Shown here: positions 36,870 through 45,339 of the stretch, piece after piece
How the letters are laid out: the number at the start of each line of letters is the position of its first letter
Position numbering within the stretch: the first letter of the stretch is position 1
Assembly (NCBI RefSeq): GCF_039545035.1
Contig: NZ_BAABRO010000011.1
Coordinates: forward strand, 62,001-126,000
Direction: 5' to 3'
From: Novipirellula caenicola
GTDB taxonomy: Bacteria; Planctomycetota; Planctomycetia; Pirellulales; Pirellulaceae
Length of the DNA stretch: 64,000 bases
Notes under the pieces: generated by a model
Database searches by the model: none
What the model saw: the letters and a program-made list of their open reading frames with translations, nothing else
What the model was told of the DNA's origin: nothing
Made by a program: the position numbers and the translations under genes

Positions 36870-38033
36870 GTGACTAAAATCAAATCAAAAATGCTGATCG
36901 CACTGGCAGCCATTGCGACATCGGTCGGGGTTCAAGCCGCAAACGCGGAATCGTCGGTGCGCTTGCCAGCCAACAATTCCGTCCACATGCAGCAAGGTGG
37001 CGACGTGCTGCTGCAGCTCGAGGTGCCCAGCGGTGAAAGTCGGCAATCTTTGTCGTATGCCACCGTGACGGTCGTCGATCGCAACGGCGTAGCTCGCAAA
37101 TTTCAAGCGGACCAGCAAGGCATTGTGCGGCTGACCGGTATTTCGGCACAGCCATATGCTGTCGTTGCGGCCAACGGAAACGCGTATGGTTCGACATTGA
37201 TGGTCGTGCGTCCCGAGGACGTTGCAGCCGCCAATCCGAATCCGGCGCGGATGACGCTCGCTCAAGTCAACTCGAGCAAGCTGATGCCGTGGATCGACCG
37301 CTACACCAAGCAATTCTCGAACAAACATGCCAGTCAGCTGGGGGAGGTGGCGGTCGACATCCCAACCGAGACCAGCACGACCGGCAATCGCATTGAACTT
37401 GCCGACGGCGGAGTGCTCAACGGACAACTCGTTTCGGTACTCACCCAAGATGGCCGCGAAGTTTCGCTCGAGGGAACCGAAGTCGTCTTGATGCACCGCG
37501 GCGTGGCGGTCGGAAAAACGTACGCGGAAGCGAGCGGAGCGTTCCAATTCAAAGGGGTCCGCAGCGGCCCTCACGGAATCGTCGCTGCCGGACCTTCCGG
37601 TTACGCAACACTTGCCTTTGAGGCCGTTGGACAGAACGACTTGGTCAGCAAACGCGAGCCTGGACATCACTTTGTTTCCGTGATGAACCGCGAAACCTCG
37701 AGTCTGCTGCCCGTCGTGATGGTTCCGCCGGCCATGATCCCCGGCGTGATCGATCCGTTTGGCGCCAGCGTGATGAGCGAACCGATCCCCTCGGTCAACG
37801 GCAGTGAGTTGACCGGATTTGGCCACCACGGCGGTGGATTTCACGGCGGTGCTGTCCAGGGCGGCGGTGGCGGCGGATTCGCCGGCGGCGGCGGTGGCGG
37901 AGTTGCTGGCAGCGGCGGTGGAGGACTTGGCGGCCTCGGACTGCTCGGGGGAATTGGAGCGGCGATCGCGATCCCTCTAGCAACGGATGACGATGATGCC
38001 CCAGGCTCGGTCGCATCGCCTTCCGGTTTCTAA
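36870..38033 (+). CDS. Secreted protein with Gly-rich C-terminus
   Basis: A 387-residue exported protein starting at GTG 36870 (GGAG nine bases upstream; MTKIKSKMLIALAAIATS). The signal peptide probably ends near AANAE (about 27). Two carboxypeptidase-regulatory-like beta modules are suggested by YATVTVVDRNGVARKFQAD with IVRLTGISAQPYAVVA, and GREVSLEGTEVVLMHRGVA with FQFKGVRSGPHGIVAA. Residues about 310-365 are Gly/His-rich (GGGF, GGGG runs), followed by a hydrophobic segment (GLLGGIGAAIAIPLA) and an acidic tail. Probably an envelope or matrix protein; the function is unknown. Confidence 0.75.
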   Translation: MTKIKSKMLIALAAIATSVGVQAANAESSVRLPANNSVHMQQGGDVLLQLEVPSGESRQSLSYATVTVVDRNGVARKFQADQQGIVRLTGISAQPYAVVAANGNAYGSTLMVVRPEDVAAANPNPARMTLAQVNSSKLMPWIDRYTKQFSNKHASQLGEVAVDIPTETSTTGNRIELADGGVLNGQLVSVLTQDGREVSLEGTEVVLMHRGVAVGKTYAEASGAFQFKGVRSGPHGIVAAGPSGYATLAFEAVGQNDLVSKREPGHHFVSVMNRETSSLLPVVMVPPAMIPGVIDPFGASVMSEPIPSVNGSELTGFGHHGGGFHGGAVQGGGGGGFAGGGGGGVAGSGGGGLGGLGLLGGIGAAIAIPLATDDDDAPGSVASPSGF

Positions 38034-38097
38034 CGCGATCCGCATGCGGTCAAAAATGCGGCGATTGCCGTTTTGACAACACGATCCGATGACTTTG

Positions 38098-38138
38098 AAA
38101 ACCGATGTCACCCTAAAAAGGGGGGCGTCGGTTTTTTT
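38098..38138 (+). terminator. Rho-independent terminator of the Gly-rich protein gene
   Basis: An imperfect stem (about 38098-38113 with 38120-38134; pairing includes two G-T wobbles and one mismatch) ends in seven Ts, 64 bases past the stop. Confidence 0.8.
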
Positions 38139-38263
38139 GTGCTTCCTCGGAACGTTCGCGAAGCGGAAGTCGTCAAAGCCTTCGTTTCGATGACGTCCAC
38201 GCTCGAAACGCTTGCGAGTCTCGCTACGAGGAAAAGCCCGTTCCACCTCGGCACGCTGAAAGC

Positions 38264-38430
38264 CTAGCCACCGTTGTGCAGTTCGGCTTCGGAGATCAAC
38301 GCCTCGAGCAATCGCCATTGTCCCCCAACGCGGACGGCAAGAAGCTCGCCGGAATTGCCCGCAAATTTGCCGTCTGGCGGCGATTCCGAGTCGCAAGCGT
38401 CAGAGAGGGCGTTGCCAATTTTTATTGGAA
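38264..38430 (-). pseudogene. Possible gene fragment without start
   Basis: On the minus strand an open stretch of about 55 codons ends in TAG (38264-38266). It reads through SPPDGKFAGNSGELLAVRVG and ends GQWRLLEALISEAELHNGG, which is protein-like in composition and ends as a helix. No ATG or GTG start is present upstream before a stop near 38497. It may be a decayed 3' end of a gene or a chance frame. Confidence 0.2.
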
Positions 38431-38551
38431 TTGTTAGCCTGCGACACTTGCTGAACCAACCAATTCCGCTGTTACGTTGCCTGTTTTCGTACGGTTTTCA
38501 GAAGCAGTTCAGCTTCCCCCATTTCAGTCACCCCCTTCGGCAGCTGCCTAC

Positions 38552-39811
38552 GTGATTGCCCCGAATCGTGCATCTCAGCTTCCTGACGACCAGCGCATCG
38601 TCATTACCGGTATCGGTCTAACCGCTCCCAATGGGAACGATTGGACGTCGTTCCGCCAATCGCTGCTGGAAAAACGCAGCGGCGTTCAGCCCTATGAAAT
38701 TCGCTATTTTGGCAAAACGCTTGCCGGAATTTGCGATTTCGACACCAAGCGGTACCAATCGAAGAAGGACGTTCGCCGCGGTACCCGCGCCGGCAGCGTT
38801 GGGGTCTATGTCGCCAACGAGGCGATCGCCCATAGCGGTTTGGATTGGGAAAACGTCGACAAGTCGCGAGTCGGGATCTACGTCGGCGTGACGGAACACG
38901 GCAACGTCGAAACCGAAAACGAAATCTACGTCATCAAAGGCTTTGATTACGACACCAGTTGCTGGTCGCACCACCACAACCCTCGAACGGTCGCCAATAA
39001 CCCGGCGGGCGAGATCTCGCTGAATCTTGGGGTGACGGGACCCCATTACACCATCGGGGCCGCCTGTGCCGCAGGAAATGCGGGTCTGATCCAAGGCGCT
39101 CAGATGTTGCGGCTCAATGAGTGCGACGTGGCGATTGCGGGCGGGACCAGCGAAAGCATCCATACATTTGGCATCTTCGCCAGCTTCAATAGCCAAAATG
39201 CATTGGCTACCCACGAGGACCCCACCAAGGCATCTCGCCCGTTCGACATGGATCGCAACGGAATCGTGGTTGCCGAAGGCGGCTGTTTGTACACGCTTGA
39301 GCGGCTCAGTGATGCCAAGGCCCGCGGAGCCGAGATTTATGGCGAGTTGGTGGGGTACGCGATCAACACCGACGCGACCGACTTTGTCTTGCCCAACCCC
39401 GAGCGACAAGCTCAATGCGTCGAGATGGCGCTGAAACGAGCCGGGTTGGACGCCGAGCAGATCGATATCGTCAGCACCCATGCCACCGGAACGAGCAGTG
39501 GCGATGCCCAAGAATGCAAAGCGCTTCGCAGCATTTTCGGGAATTGCAGCACGGTTCGATTCAACAACACAAAAAGTTATATTGGGCATGCGATGGGAGC
39601 TGCCGGTGCCCTGGAACTTGCCGGCAACTTATCATCCTTCCGTGATCGCGTGGTTCATCCCACGATCAATGTCGATAAACTGGACCCGGACTGTGATCTC
39701 AATGGCCTCGTGATCAACGAGCCTCAAGAGGTGCCTCAGGTCGACTACGTGCTGAACAATTCCTTTGGCATGCTGGGGATCAACTCGGTCGTGATCATCG
39801 GTCGAGTTTAG
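38552..39811 (+). CDS. Beta-ketoacyl-ACP synthase (KAS I/II-like)
   Basis: Thiolase-fold condensing enzyme of about 419 residues. The Cys-His-His triad is intact: Cys172 in GAACAAGNAG, His310 in STHATGTSSGD, His346 in KSYIGHAMGAAG. VTGIGLTAPNG-type N-terminus and the glycine-rich C-terminus (NNSFGMLGINSVV) are conserved. GTG 38552 is favoured, as the TTG at 38477 adds a non-family leader. No SD site is present. Sequence features (GICDFDTKRYQSKKDVRRG) resemble FabF. It is followed 57 bases later by an acyl carrier protein gene and then a CrtI-like desaturase, so it is likely dedicated to a special acyl product rather than housekeeping fatty acids. Confidence 0.9.
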   Translation: MIAPNRASQLPDDQRIVITGIGLTAPNGNDWTSFRQSLLEKRSGVQPYEIRYFGKTLAGICDFDTKRYQSKKDVRRGTRAGSVGVYVANEAIAHSGLDWENVDKSRVGIYVGVTEHGNVETENEIYVIKGFDYDTSCWSHHHNPRTVANNPAGEISLNLGVTGPHYTIGAACAAGNAGLIQGAQMLRLNECDVAIAGGTSESIHTFGIFASFNSQNALATHEDPTKASRPFDMDRNGIVVAEGGCLYTLERLSDAKARGAEIYGELVGYAINTDATDFVLPNPERQAQCVEMALKRAGLDAEQIDIVSTHATGTSSGDAQECKALRSIFGNCSTVRFNNTKSYIGHAMGAAGALELAGNLSSFRDRVVHPTINVDKLDPDCDLNGLVINEPQEVPQVDYVLNNSFGMLGINSVVIIGRV

Positions 39812-39868
39812 TTCGCGTAGCTTCTTTGCAAAAAACTCTGTTTCCTATTCCTCCAATTCCAAAAACAA

Positions 39869-40129
39869 ATGACCCCTGCTGAAATCCGTGACGAGATCCT
39901 CGATATTCTTGAAGACATCTCGCCCGATGATGATTTGGAAAATCTTGATGATGCAAAACCATTCCGCGAGCAGTTGGAATTGGACAGCATGGATTTCTTG
40001 GACATTGTGATGGAGCTTCGTAAGCGTCATCGCGTCCAGATTCCTGAGGAAGACTACGGGAACCTCGCCAGCATGAATTCGACCGTCAGCTATCTCGAAC
40101 CGAAGATGAAAGACATCGTCAAGTCTTAG
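39869..40129 (+). CDS. Acyl carrier protein, dedicated
   Basis: An 86-residue four-helix carrier with the phosphopantetheine attachment site LDSMDFL (Ser40) and the acidic helix-II surface (DIVMELRKRHRVQIPEEDY). It is more acidic at the N-terminus than housekeeping AcpP, and its helix II continues with a basic RKRHR patch that may mark partner specificity. The leader is pyrimidine-rich (TTTCCTATTCCTCC) and lacks an SD site. Placed between the ketosynthase and desaturase genes, it presumably carries their intermediates. Confidence 0.94.
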   Translation: MTPAEIRDEILDILEDISPDDDLENLDDAKPFREQLELDSMDFLDIVMELRKRHRVQIPEEDYGNLASMNSTVSYLEPKMKDIVKS

Positions 40130-40226
40130 TTCGTTAGGGCTTCGCGGTCGATCGCGGTATTTCACGCGGTGCGTTTTGTATCGCACTCTTACGCCAACGT
40201 TATTCGCCAGCAGTTAAGTTCACCCT

Positions 40227-41621
40227 TTGTACGATACGATCATCATCGGCGCGGGAATGAGTGGGCTTGCCGCCGGCATCCGCTTGGCCCACTTCGATCA
40301 ACGCGTCTGCATTCTCGAGCGGCATTACACCATCGGTGGACTCAATTCGTTCTACCGCATGGGCGGTCGCGATTACGATGTCGGCTTGCATGCGATGACC
40401 AATTTCGCACGCAAAGGCGACAAAAAAGGGCCGCTGGCTAAGTTGATCCGCCAGCTTCGATTTCGTTGGGAAGATTTCAAGCTGGCCGAGCAGAACGGAT
40501 CCTCGATCCGCTTCCCCGACATGTCGCTTGATTTTGATAACGACATCGCTCAGCTCGAAAACGAGATTGCCGAAAAATTCCCAGGCCAAATCGATGGCTT
40601 CCGATCGCTCTGTGCCGCGTTGTTGGATTACAGCGACATGGACGGCGACGACCCTAGTTTCATGCGGTCCGCTCGCGAGGTGATGGCAACCCATTTGTCC
40701 GATCCCCTGCTGATCGAAATGTTGCTCTGTCCGTTGATGTGGTACGGCAACGCTCGCGAAAACGATATGGATTTTGGTCAGTTCTGTATCATGTTCAGGG
40801 CCTGCTATTTGGAAGGCTTTGGGCGTCCCTACAAAGGGGTGCGTTTGATCCTGAAGAATCTGGTCCGCAAGTTTCGCGGACTTGGCGGGGAACTAAAACT
40901 GCGCAGCGGTGTGTCGAAAATTCACGTCGACAACGGTCGCGCGGTCGGCGTTGTACTCGATGACGGCACGGTCATCGAAGGCAAGCGAATTTTGTCATCC
41001 GCAGGCAACATTGAAACGTTGCGGATGTGCGATGATATCAGCGAAGTCGATGTCGCACGTGCTGGTAAATTATCGTTCATCGAATCGATTTCAGTATTGG
41101 ACAAACTTCCCAAAGAGATTGGTTTTGATCGCACGATCGTGTTCTACAACGACAGCGATCGATTCCACTGGGAACGCCCCGAAGATCGTTTGTGTGACGT
41201 TCGCACCGGCGTGATTTGTTCGCCGAATAATTACGTCTACGATGCGGAGGAAGGCGAACTGCCTGAAGGGGTGATTCGCATCACGACACTGGCCAACCAT
41301 GATCATTGGTGTGCATTGCCCGAGGCGAAGTACCGAGCCGAGAAGGTGATTCAGTATGATGCCGCGATCGAATCGGCGGTCCGTTTCATGCCTGATTTCC
41401 GTCGTCACGTTGTCGATACCGACGTCTTCACCCCCAAGACGATTCGCCGCTTCACGTGGCACGACAACGGCGCTGTTTACGGCGCTCCCGACAAGCAACT
41501 TGACGGCACGACTCATCTACCCAACGTCTTTTTGTGCGGCACCGATCAAGGCTTTGTCGGCATCGTCGGCGCGATCGTCAGCGGCATCAGCATGGCCAAT
41601 CGCCACTGCCTGCAAGTCTAG
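40227..41621 (+). CDS. CrtI/phytoene desaturase-like FAD oxidoreductase
   Basis: Flavoprotein of 464 residues with an N-terminal FAD-binding motif IIGAGMSGLAAG (residues 6-17), ERHYTIGGLNSF as the second dinucleotide contact and a C-terminal FLCGTDQGFVGIVGAIVSG. The overall layout matches CrtI/retinol-saturase-type desaturases and isomerases acting on long hydrophobic chains. Start is TTG 40227 (97 bases after the ACP stop) without an SD site; the dinucleotide fold follows at once, so the start is well bounded. Expected role: introduction or isomerisation of double bonds on an acyl chain made by the adjacent ketosynthase and ACP. The product is unknown. Confidence 0.88.
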   Translation: MYDTIIIGAGMSGLAAGIRLAHFDQRVCILERHYTIGGLNSFYRMGGRDYDVGLHAMTNFARKGDKKGPLAKLIRQLRFRWEDFKLAEQNGSSIRFPDMSLDFDNDIAQLENEIAEKFPGQIDGFRSLCAALLDYSDMDGDDPSFMRSAREVMATHLSDPLLIEMLLCPLMWYGNARENDMDFGQFCIMFRACYLEGFGRPYKGVRLILKNLVRKFRGLGGELKLRSGVSKIHVDNGRAVGVVLDDGTVIEGKRILSSAGNIETLRMCDDISEVDVARAGKLSFIESISVLDKLPKEIGFDRTIVFYNDSDRFHWERPEDRLCDVRTGVICSPNNYVYDAEEGELPEGVIRITTLANHDHWCALPEAKYRAEKVIQYDAAIESAVRFMPDFRRHVVDTDVFTPKTIRRFTWHDNGAVYGAPDKQLDGTTHLPNVFLCGTDQGFVGIVGAIVSGISMANRHCLQV

Positions 41622-41650
41622 CGGCGAGGTCACTCGCGTCCGCTGCCACT

Positions 41651-42312
41651 TCTCCCAAAACGCAGTTTGGGAGAGGTCGAGCCGAGCCTTCAGCGACGCT
41701 CAGGGGAGGGCTTGTCTCGGGCTCACTCGCACGTTGCTATCTTGCTGGTCATTCACTTGCGGCATCGCTTGCTTGGTCGGCCCTCACCCGGACGAGGCCT
41801 TTTGAGGCCCGCCCGACCTCTCCCCAGCTTCGCTCGGGAGAGGTGGCTTGCTGCGTGTTACCTCTCCCAAACGCAGTTTGGGAGAGGTCGAGCAGAGCCT
41901 TCAGCGATGCTCGGGTGAGGGCTTGTCTCAGGCTCACTCGCACGTTGCTATCTCGCTGGACATTCGGTTGCAGCATCGCTTGCTCGGTCGGCCCTCACCC
42001 GGACGAGGCCTTTTGTGGCCCGTCCGGCCTCTCCCTAGCTTCGCTCGGGAGAGGTGGTTTGCTGCGTGTTACCTCTCCCGAACGCAGTTTGGGAGAGGTC
42101 GAGCAGAGCCTTCAGCGATGCTCGGGTGAGGGCTTGTCTCGGGCTCACTCGCACGTTGCTATCTTGCTGGTCATTCACTTGCGGCATCGCTTGCTCGGCC
42201 GGCCCTCACCCGGACGAGGCCTTGAATTCCCGTCCGGCCTCTCCCTAGCTTCGCTCAGGAGAGGTGACTTGCTGCGTGTTGCCTCTGCCAAAATGCAGTT
42301 TAGGGAGAGGTG
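41651..42312. repeat. Tandem array, ~211-bp unit, 3.1 copies
   Basis: Units begin at 41651, 41863 and 42074, with a partial fourth copy at 42284-42312. Unit length drifts 212, 211, 210 through single-base indels, and copies are about 95% alike by eye. Each unit opens with a palindrome CTCTCCCAAAC...GTTTGGGAGAG and closes with CTCTCCCTAGC...CTCGGGAGAGG, with a CCCTCACCCGGACGAGGCC block in between. It fills nearly all of the gap between the convergent desaturase and DUF11 genes. Plus-strand frames here shift from copy to copy, so it is not coding. Confidence 0.95.
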
Positions 42313-42318
42313 CCGGCG

Positions 42319-45231
42319 TTAGCGGTCCGAGTAGACCATCGTGCTCTCTTCCTTGGTCACAGGCACCGCGGATTGGTCGCTGGTCACGATCGCTTTGACG
42401 ATGTGAGTGCCTTCGGCGGCACCGCGGACGCGGACGCGATAAACCAATTCGCTGTTGGCGGCGAGCAGCGGTTTGGGAGCAAAGAAGATTCCGCCACGGC
42501 CATCCTCTTGGGCTTCGCCGTCCGACGCGATTCGTTCGATGCCAGGAGGCAGTTGCAGCTGGACTCGGACGTTGCTGTCGTCACGTGAGCCACTGTTTTT
42601 AACTCGAATTTCGTAAATCGATTCACCGCCCACTTCGATTGGGTCCGCTGAATCCGTGATCTGGAATGTCATCTCAGCAAGCGATTCGACGACCACCGAG
42701 CTTTCGCTCTTGGCGATCACGCCCAGATCGGCTCGGGCATCCAGAACGATTTTGCGATTGCCCTCTTCGACGGGTAACAACGTCAATGGAACCTTGCCTC
42801 GTCCGCCCTTGGGCAAACTTTCCAAGTACCAAGACACCGCGTGTTGTGAAGGATCGTATTGGCCTTCGAAGTCGGTGCTGACGAACGTGAACCCACGATC
42901 AAGCTGAGCTTTGATTTCGACGTGAGTCGCATCGGCCGTGCCGTTGTTGACGATTTCGAGTTGATAGGTCGCGGGGCGTTCCAAGAAACGGCGAGCCGGA
43001 CCGGCAAGCGCGACTTGAATCTCCGGAGCAATGACCTCAACATCCACAGTGTGTTCGGTGGTCAAGCCGTCATCGGCAACCAAGCGAATCGTGTTTTGGA
43101 TCATCCCAGGGGCAACCGCTCGCATTCGCAACACTTGGTGACGCGTTTCGCCCGGCGCCAATTCGCCCAGTAAGTTGTCGAGTTGTTTGCCTTTGGGGTG
43201 TTCCAATCCATCGGGAACGTCTTCTTGAACGACGACGCCGGTGGCCGCTCCGGTTCCCGGGTTGGATACTTCGACTTCGATTTCAAGTTGTTGGCCGATC
43301 AGCACCTGCTCAGGGGCATGTTGGACGACTTTTAGTTCGGGGCGAGTGCTCATCGTTCGCACCGAAGCAGCCGCTTCGAACGTGACGCGAGCGACACTGC
43401 CGAGTTCGCCTTCTTGTTCGGGGACCAATTGCATCGTTACGGTGCGTTCGTCGCCAGCTGGCATCGCACCGAGTTCCCAGACGAGGATTTCGCCTTGTTG
43501 CTGCGGAGCGGGCGATGCATCAATCATTCGCATGCCTTGCGGGACGCGATCATGAACTTGAACGTCGAGTGCTTCGACCGAGCCGACGTTCTGGACGTGA
43601 ATGACAAACGATGCCGGCTTGCCGACTTTGACTTCACTCGGAGCTCGTTTTTGGATCACGATGCTCGGGGACTGAATGCCTTCGAGTCGACGGTCGCCGG
43701 GCGAGGCAAGCGTTTCCGCTGGATTGACACGGACGGGTTGGGCCGCGATCGGGGCGTCAAATTGTTGAGGGGCCGGTGCGGGAGCCGCTTGGTTCACCAT
43801 CCCTGGCTGCAGCGTTCGCGAGGCGATTCGCTCGTTGCCGAGGTTGCCGTCGTTGTTGTAGGAGGGCGTTGCAGAGGGATACGATTGCGGAGCCGGCATC
43901 GCGTCGGCCGCAGCACTGTTGCCAGCCGGCCCGTAATTGCCAGCCGCAGTATCGTTGGGGGCAGGTCCGTAGTTATCCGCAGGCCCGTAATTGGCAGCGG
44001 GACCATCGTTGGCAGCAGGTTCGTAATTCCCCGCAGGCTCGTTGTTCCCCGCAGGAACGTTGTTCATCGAGGAGCCGTAGTTGTCCGCGGCACCATACGT
44101 GTCGGTCGGTCCGTACGATCCGGCCGCACCGTAGGGGGCAGCCGCACCGTTAGAGGCGGATGGGGCACTGGCGACCGAGGGTTCATTGCCGGTAAGCGAA
44201 CCAGCGGGGCCTGCGTTGGCTTGAGCGGCAGCGTCAAACGAACCAGACGGCTGCGGGGTCGAGGCTGCAGCGGGTGACATCGTTTGTGCAGCAAAACCAG
44301 GCTGCCCGTAATCGTCTTGTGGGCCGAGCTCAGCACTCGCAGCTTGTTTGTCTTCGGCACCCGATTGGGCTGGCATCGCTGCGCCGCCGTCGTAGGCCAT
44401 TGCCGATGCGTCGCCGCGTAGCGAATTGTCACCGCGGAGCATGTTGCTTGGTTCTTCGGAGGCTGAGGATGGATTGGCAAAGCTTGGTGATTCCTCGGCA
44501 GATGCCATCATCGATGCGGAAGTCGGCAACCCCATCGTTGCGGCTGCGTCGCCACTTGCTTCGGGACCGCGAGTGTCAGCGTCAGGGGTTGGGACATCCA
44601 TCGACATCACGGCGTCGTTGGGCATGGCGGTGTCTGCGGGAGCCGATTCGTTGATCCCCATCACCGCAGCGGGCAATCCCCAGCCTTGGTTGTTCGGCGT
44701 GGCCATCGGCTCGTCCGCCGCACCAGCTTCCGGTGTCTGCAGTGCCGCAGCATCGAACGAAGGGGCGTCAAGCGATGACGCATCAAACGCGGGAGCATCG
44801 AAAGCGGGGCCAGCGTCAGCACTCGCACCTAGCGAATCAGGCAGTGGCATCGAGTTGGCGGGGCCGTTGGTCGGTTCGGTGTATTGGACTTGCGCCACCC
44901 CGCCGTAGTTCGCAGCGATATCGGACGCTGCGGGTTGGCGGATGGGAGCGGCTTCGTCGAAGGAGCCATCGACTTTGCCTAGAGGGCCTTCGGGCATGCC
45001 TGCGAGTAGCGGGGTGGGGCCGGCGGCGGGGTCGGTCGTTTCGCTGTCGACGCTGGTTTCGGCATCGACACCCACGATCGGAGCGGGCAATTGGCCGGGG
45101 GCTGCTGCGGCGGCCAAGTTCCAGTCGGATTCGTGGCGATCGCTACGGTCTTTTTGGGCTTGCGCTGCTGCTAGAGCTCCGAGCAAAATCGTAATCGCAC
45201 CAGCGGCAAGTCGTACGCCAAATGGTTTCAT
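42319..45231 (-). CDS. Large exported DUF11/CARDB-repeat protein
   Basis: A 970-residue envelope protein. It starts MKPFGVRLAAGAITILLG (signal peptide to AAAQAQ, about 25) at ATG 45231. Residues about 30-490 are low-complexity, rich in Ala, Pro, Gly, Ser, with imperfect GNYGPA/NYGPADN repeats around 370-450. Residues about 510-960 contain at least four Ig-like DUF11/CARDB repeats (SFVIHVQNVGSVEALDVQVH, EIEVEVSNPGTGAATGVVV, YQLEIVNNGTADATHVEI, YEIRVKNSGSRDDSNVRV). Such proteins are surface or adhesion-like. It lies 108 bases downstream of another large envelope protein on the same strand. Confidence 0.85.
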   Translation of the reverse strand: MKPFGVRLAAGAITILLGALAAAQAQKDRSDRHESDWNLAAAAAPGQLPAPIVGVDAETSVDSETTDPAAGPTPLLAGMPEGPLGKVDGSFDEAAPIRQPAASDIAANYGGVAQVQYTEPTNGPANSMPLPDSLGASADAGPAFDAPAFDASSLDAPSFDAAALQTPEAGAADEPMATPNNQGWGLPAAVMGINESAPADTAMPNDAVMSMDVPTPDADTRGPEASGDAAATMGLPTSASMMASAEESPSFANPSSASEEPSNMLRGDNSLRGDASAMAYDGGAAMPAQSGAEDKQAASAELGPQDDYGQPGFAAQTMSPAAASTPQPSGSFDAAAQANAGPAGSLTGNEPSVASAPSASNGAAAPYGAAGSYGPTDTYGAADNYGSSMNNVPAGNNEPAGNYEPAANDGPAANYGPADNYGPAPNDTAAGNYGPAGNSAAADAMPAPQSYPSATPSYNNDGNLGNERIASRTLQPGMVNQAAPAPAPQQFDAPIAAQPVRVNPAETLASPGDRRLEGIQSPSIVIQKRAPSEVKVGKPASFVIHVQNVGSVEALDVQVHDRVPQGMRMIDASPAPQQQGEILVWELGAMPAGDERTVTMQLVPEQEGELGSVARVTFEAAASVRTMSTRPELKVVQHAPEQVLIGQQLEIEVEVSNPGTGAATGVVVQEDVPDGLEHPKGKQLDNLLGELAPGETRHQVLRMRAVAPGMIQNTIRLVADDGLTTEHTVDVEVIAPEIQVALAGPARRFLERPATYQLEIVNNGTADATHVEIKAQLDRGFTFVSTDFEGQYDPSQHAVSWYLESLPKGGRGKVPLTLLPVEEGNRKIVLDARADLGVIAKSESSVVVESLAEMTFQITDSADPIEVGGESIYEIRVKNSGSRDDSNVRVQLQLPPGIERIASDGEAQEDGRGGIFFAPKPLLAANSELVYRVRVRGAAEGTHIVKAIVTSDQSAVPVTKEESTMVYSDR

Positions 45232-45339
45232 GGGTCGCAATCCTTCGCGAGAAAACTAGCCAAATCTTTTGGCCTCTAACCTATCGTTAGCAAATTTATG
45301 AAGGCTAGCGGAAGAGCAAAACCGAAAAAACGCGGAGGA

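Larger units (their letters stand above)
38034..38551. other. Intergenic region before the ketosynthase trio
   Basis: This 518-base gap holds the terminator at 38098-38138 and the minus-strand ORF fragment at 38264-38430. No promoter motif was identified with confidence. Confidence 0.5.

Noticed and set aside
41651-42312. CRISPR array
   Set aside because: Units are ~211 bp without unique spacers; only a tandem repeat.
41534-42322. Long plus-strand ORF (262 codons) through the ~211-bp repeats
   Set aside because: The repeat period is not a multiple of three, so each copy is read in a different frame, and the sequence is palindromic.
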